A stretch of DNA of 34,071 bases. Origin: Apostichopus parvimensis (Eukaryota > Echinodermata > Holothuroidea > Aspidochirotida > Stichopodidae). The translations under genes were made by a program, and so were the position numbers. Positions 32,993 to 34,071 of this stretch are shown one piece after another. The first letter of the stretch is position 1; the number at the start of each line of letters is the position of its first letter. The stretch is from contig KN887834.1 in assembly GCA_000934455.1 (NCBI GenBank), forward strand, positions 31,518 to 65,588. The letters are read 5' to 3'. The notes beneath the pieces are model-generated. The model was not told where the DNA came from, ran no database searches, and was given only the letters and a program-made list of their open reading frames with translations.

Positions 32993-32998
32993 AATAAA
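32993..32998 (+). terminator. candidate poly(A) signal of the cyclase gene
   Basis: AATAAA in ACACAATAAAGG, about 750 bases after the stop codon; another AATAAA is at 33042-33047. If used, the 3' UTR contains the entire MITE copy C. Confidence 0.45.
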
Positions 32999-33047
32999 GG
33001 ATGAATTCAACAAGTGAAAAGAATAGTCATCACACAAAAATAATAAA

Positions 33048-34071
33048 CAAACTGTCACGATTGAAGTAAATGTACCCAAGGGAGCCAATACTTCTCCCAT
33101 ACCAACTCATTCATATTCTTCTGAAAAATCAATCGTAATTTGATTAATATTCGGTGTGATGGTTTAATTTTCCTACCAAATGCAGAAAAGAACAGAAAAA
33201 TTCAACATAATTAATTTTTAATAACCAACGACAAAGAGCAGCTGAAATACCTTAAGTCAAAAGGAAAATAAAGCAAAACAAAATTAAAGTTTTTCTCATA
33301 TCATGTTGATTTTCAAAGAATTACGAAATATTTTAACAAATGTATAAATTTAAAGAGGACGTGTTAGTTTTTATATAATTGTAGATGATCTTGTAAGAAC
33401 ATTTTTCAAATAATATTTCACTTCTATATGAAATATAATCGCACAAGATAATACTGTTAATTTACAGAAAGACTAAAGTTAAGCTTTCCTTACTGAGTTG
33501 TTATAAAAAAGTTTCACCAAACAATACTGAATATCATCTTGTTATATCTGCAATTTTGATCTTCGAGATGTTTATTTTGTTAAATTTATTTACTTCTGGC
33601 CACTTCACTAAGAAAATGCTTGATAAGTATATATCGCCCTTGGGTGGTTGAAGGCGACTACCGTATGACGGTATGAAGGTCCTAGTGTTCCCCTCCCGCA
33701 AAAATAGGTGCGTTTTGAGGCAATATTTGGTGTGTCACCGTTCGACAAGTTATATATAGCCTGCTATAGTTTTGGCTGGCAATGAATCATACTATCCGGA
33801 AATATATCGAACATATTTTGTGGCGTAGTTGTTAACTTGTTAGCACGATTACCGTACATGTATTATCGTTAGGTGTGAAATATTTGGAAACACAACTACA
33901 GATTGGTTTTTTGTGGCAAATAGCGCGGGTGGTACAACAGTCTTCATGGGGGGAAGGCTCCCCCACACCCCAGCCCCTCCCACCTGTGCCACCGCCTGCA
34001 GGTTTCGCGGGTTGTTTGGCGAAATGCGGTTATTCGATGTACATTGTCAGAATTGTAATAAACAGTATTAG
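33048..34071. other. AT-rich downstream region, nothing coding recognised
   Basis: No exon supported. TATATATA-like sequence lies near 33749-33759 and AATAAA at 34057-34062, neither linked to a recognisable gene. Confidence 0.5.

Overview
The window is a eukaryotic, AT-rich, intron-rich piece of a draft assembly (one 472-base run of N). It most likely comes from a marine invertebrate deuterostome, probably an echinoderm. The evidence for that is indirect: short protein-coding exons with standard GT-AG introns, a secreted or GPI-type ADP-ribosyl cyclase of the kind known from echinoderms, 'taggcct'-rich non-coding DNA, and tRNA-derived SINEs and small DNA transposons. There are no operons, prokaryotic ribosome sites or CRISPR arrays. 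Exons were found by splice signals, reading phase and resemblance to known families, recalled rather than searched.

Three genes lie on the + strand. (1) 509-1886: the last two exons of a myotrophin-like ankyrin protein (MTPN); the 5' part lies before the window. (2) 7797-19585: a 13-exon gene for a ZDHHC17/HIP14-type ankyrin-repeat palmitoyltransferase. A predicted 682 aa protein has a His-rich N-terminus, ankyrin repeats, six membrane segments, a DHHC cysteine-rich domain and a TTxE motif. Its seventh intron (13184-13789) looks like a minor-spliceosome (U12) AT-AC intron. (3) 28155-32241: a 7-exon ADP-ribosyl cyclase (CD38/Aplysia cyclase family), 291 aa, with a signal peptide, 12 mature cysteines, the catalytic Glu retained, and replacements at three other active-site positions.

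The rest is intergenic and intronic DNA with many mobile elements. I could delimit three copies of one TTAA-flanked MITE (22461-22776, 28376-28739 inverted, 32249-32606), three hAT-like non-autonomous elements with inverted ends and target duplications (18272-18755, 24273-24869, 27001-27250), a tRNA-headed SINE (25961-26279, minus strand) with two related tail fragments, and three tandem arrays (77-bp, 39-bp and about 111-bp units). There are many long G or C runs and one long pyrimidine tract.

The three genes do not form a pathway. MTPN and ZDHHC17 both carry ankyrin repeats. The cyclase would make Ca2+-mobilising messengers from NAD(P) at the cell surface or in a secretory compartment. I found no clearly new multi-gene system. 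The most distinctive observations are the AT-AC intron, the His-rich extension, the altered cyclase active site, and the inverted MITE pair inside the cyclase transcription unit.
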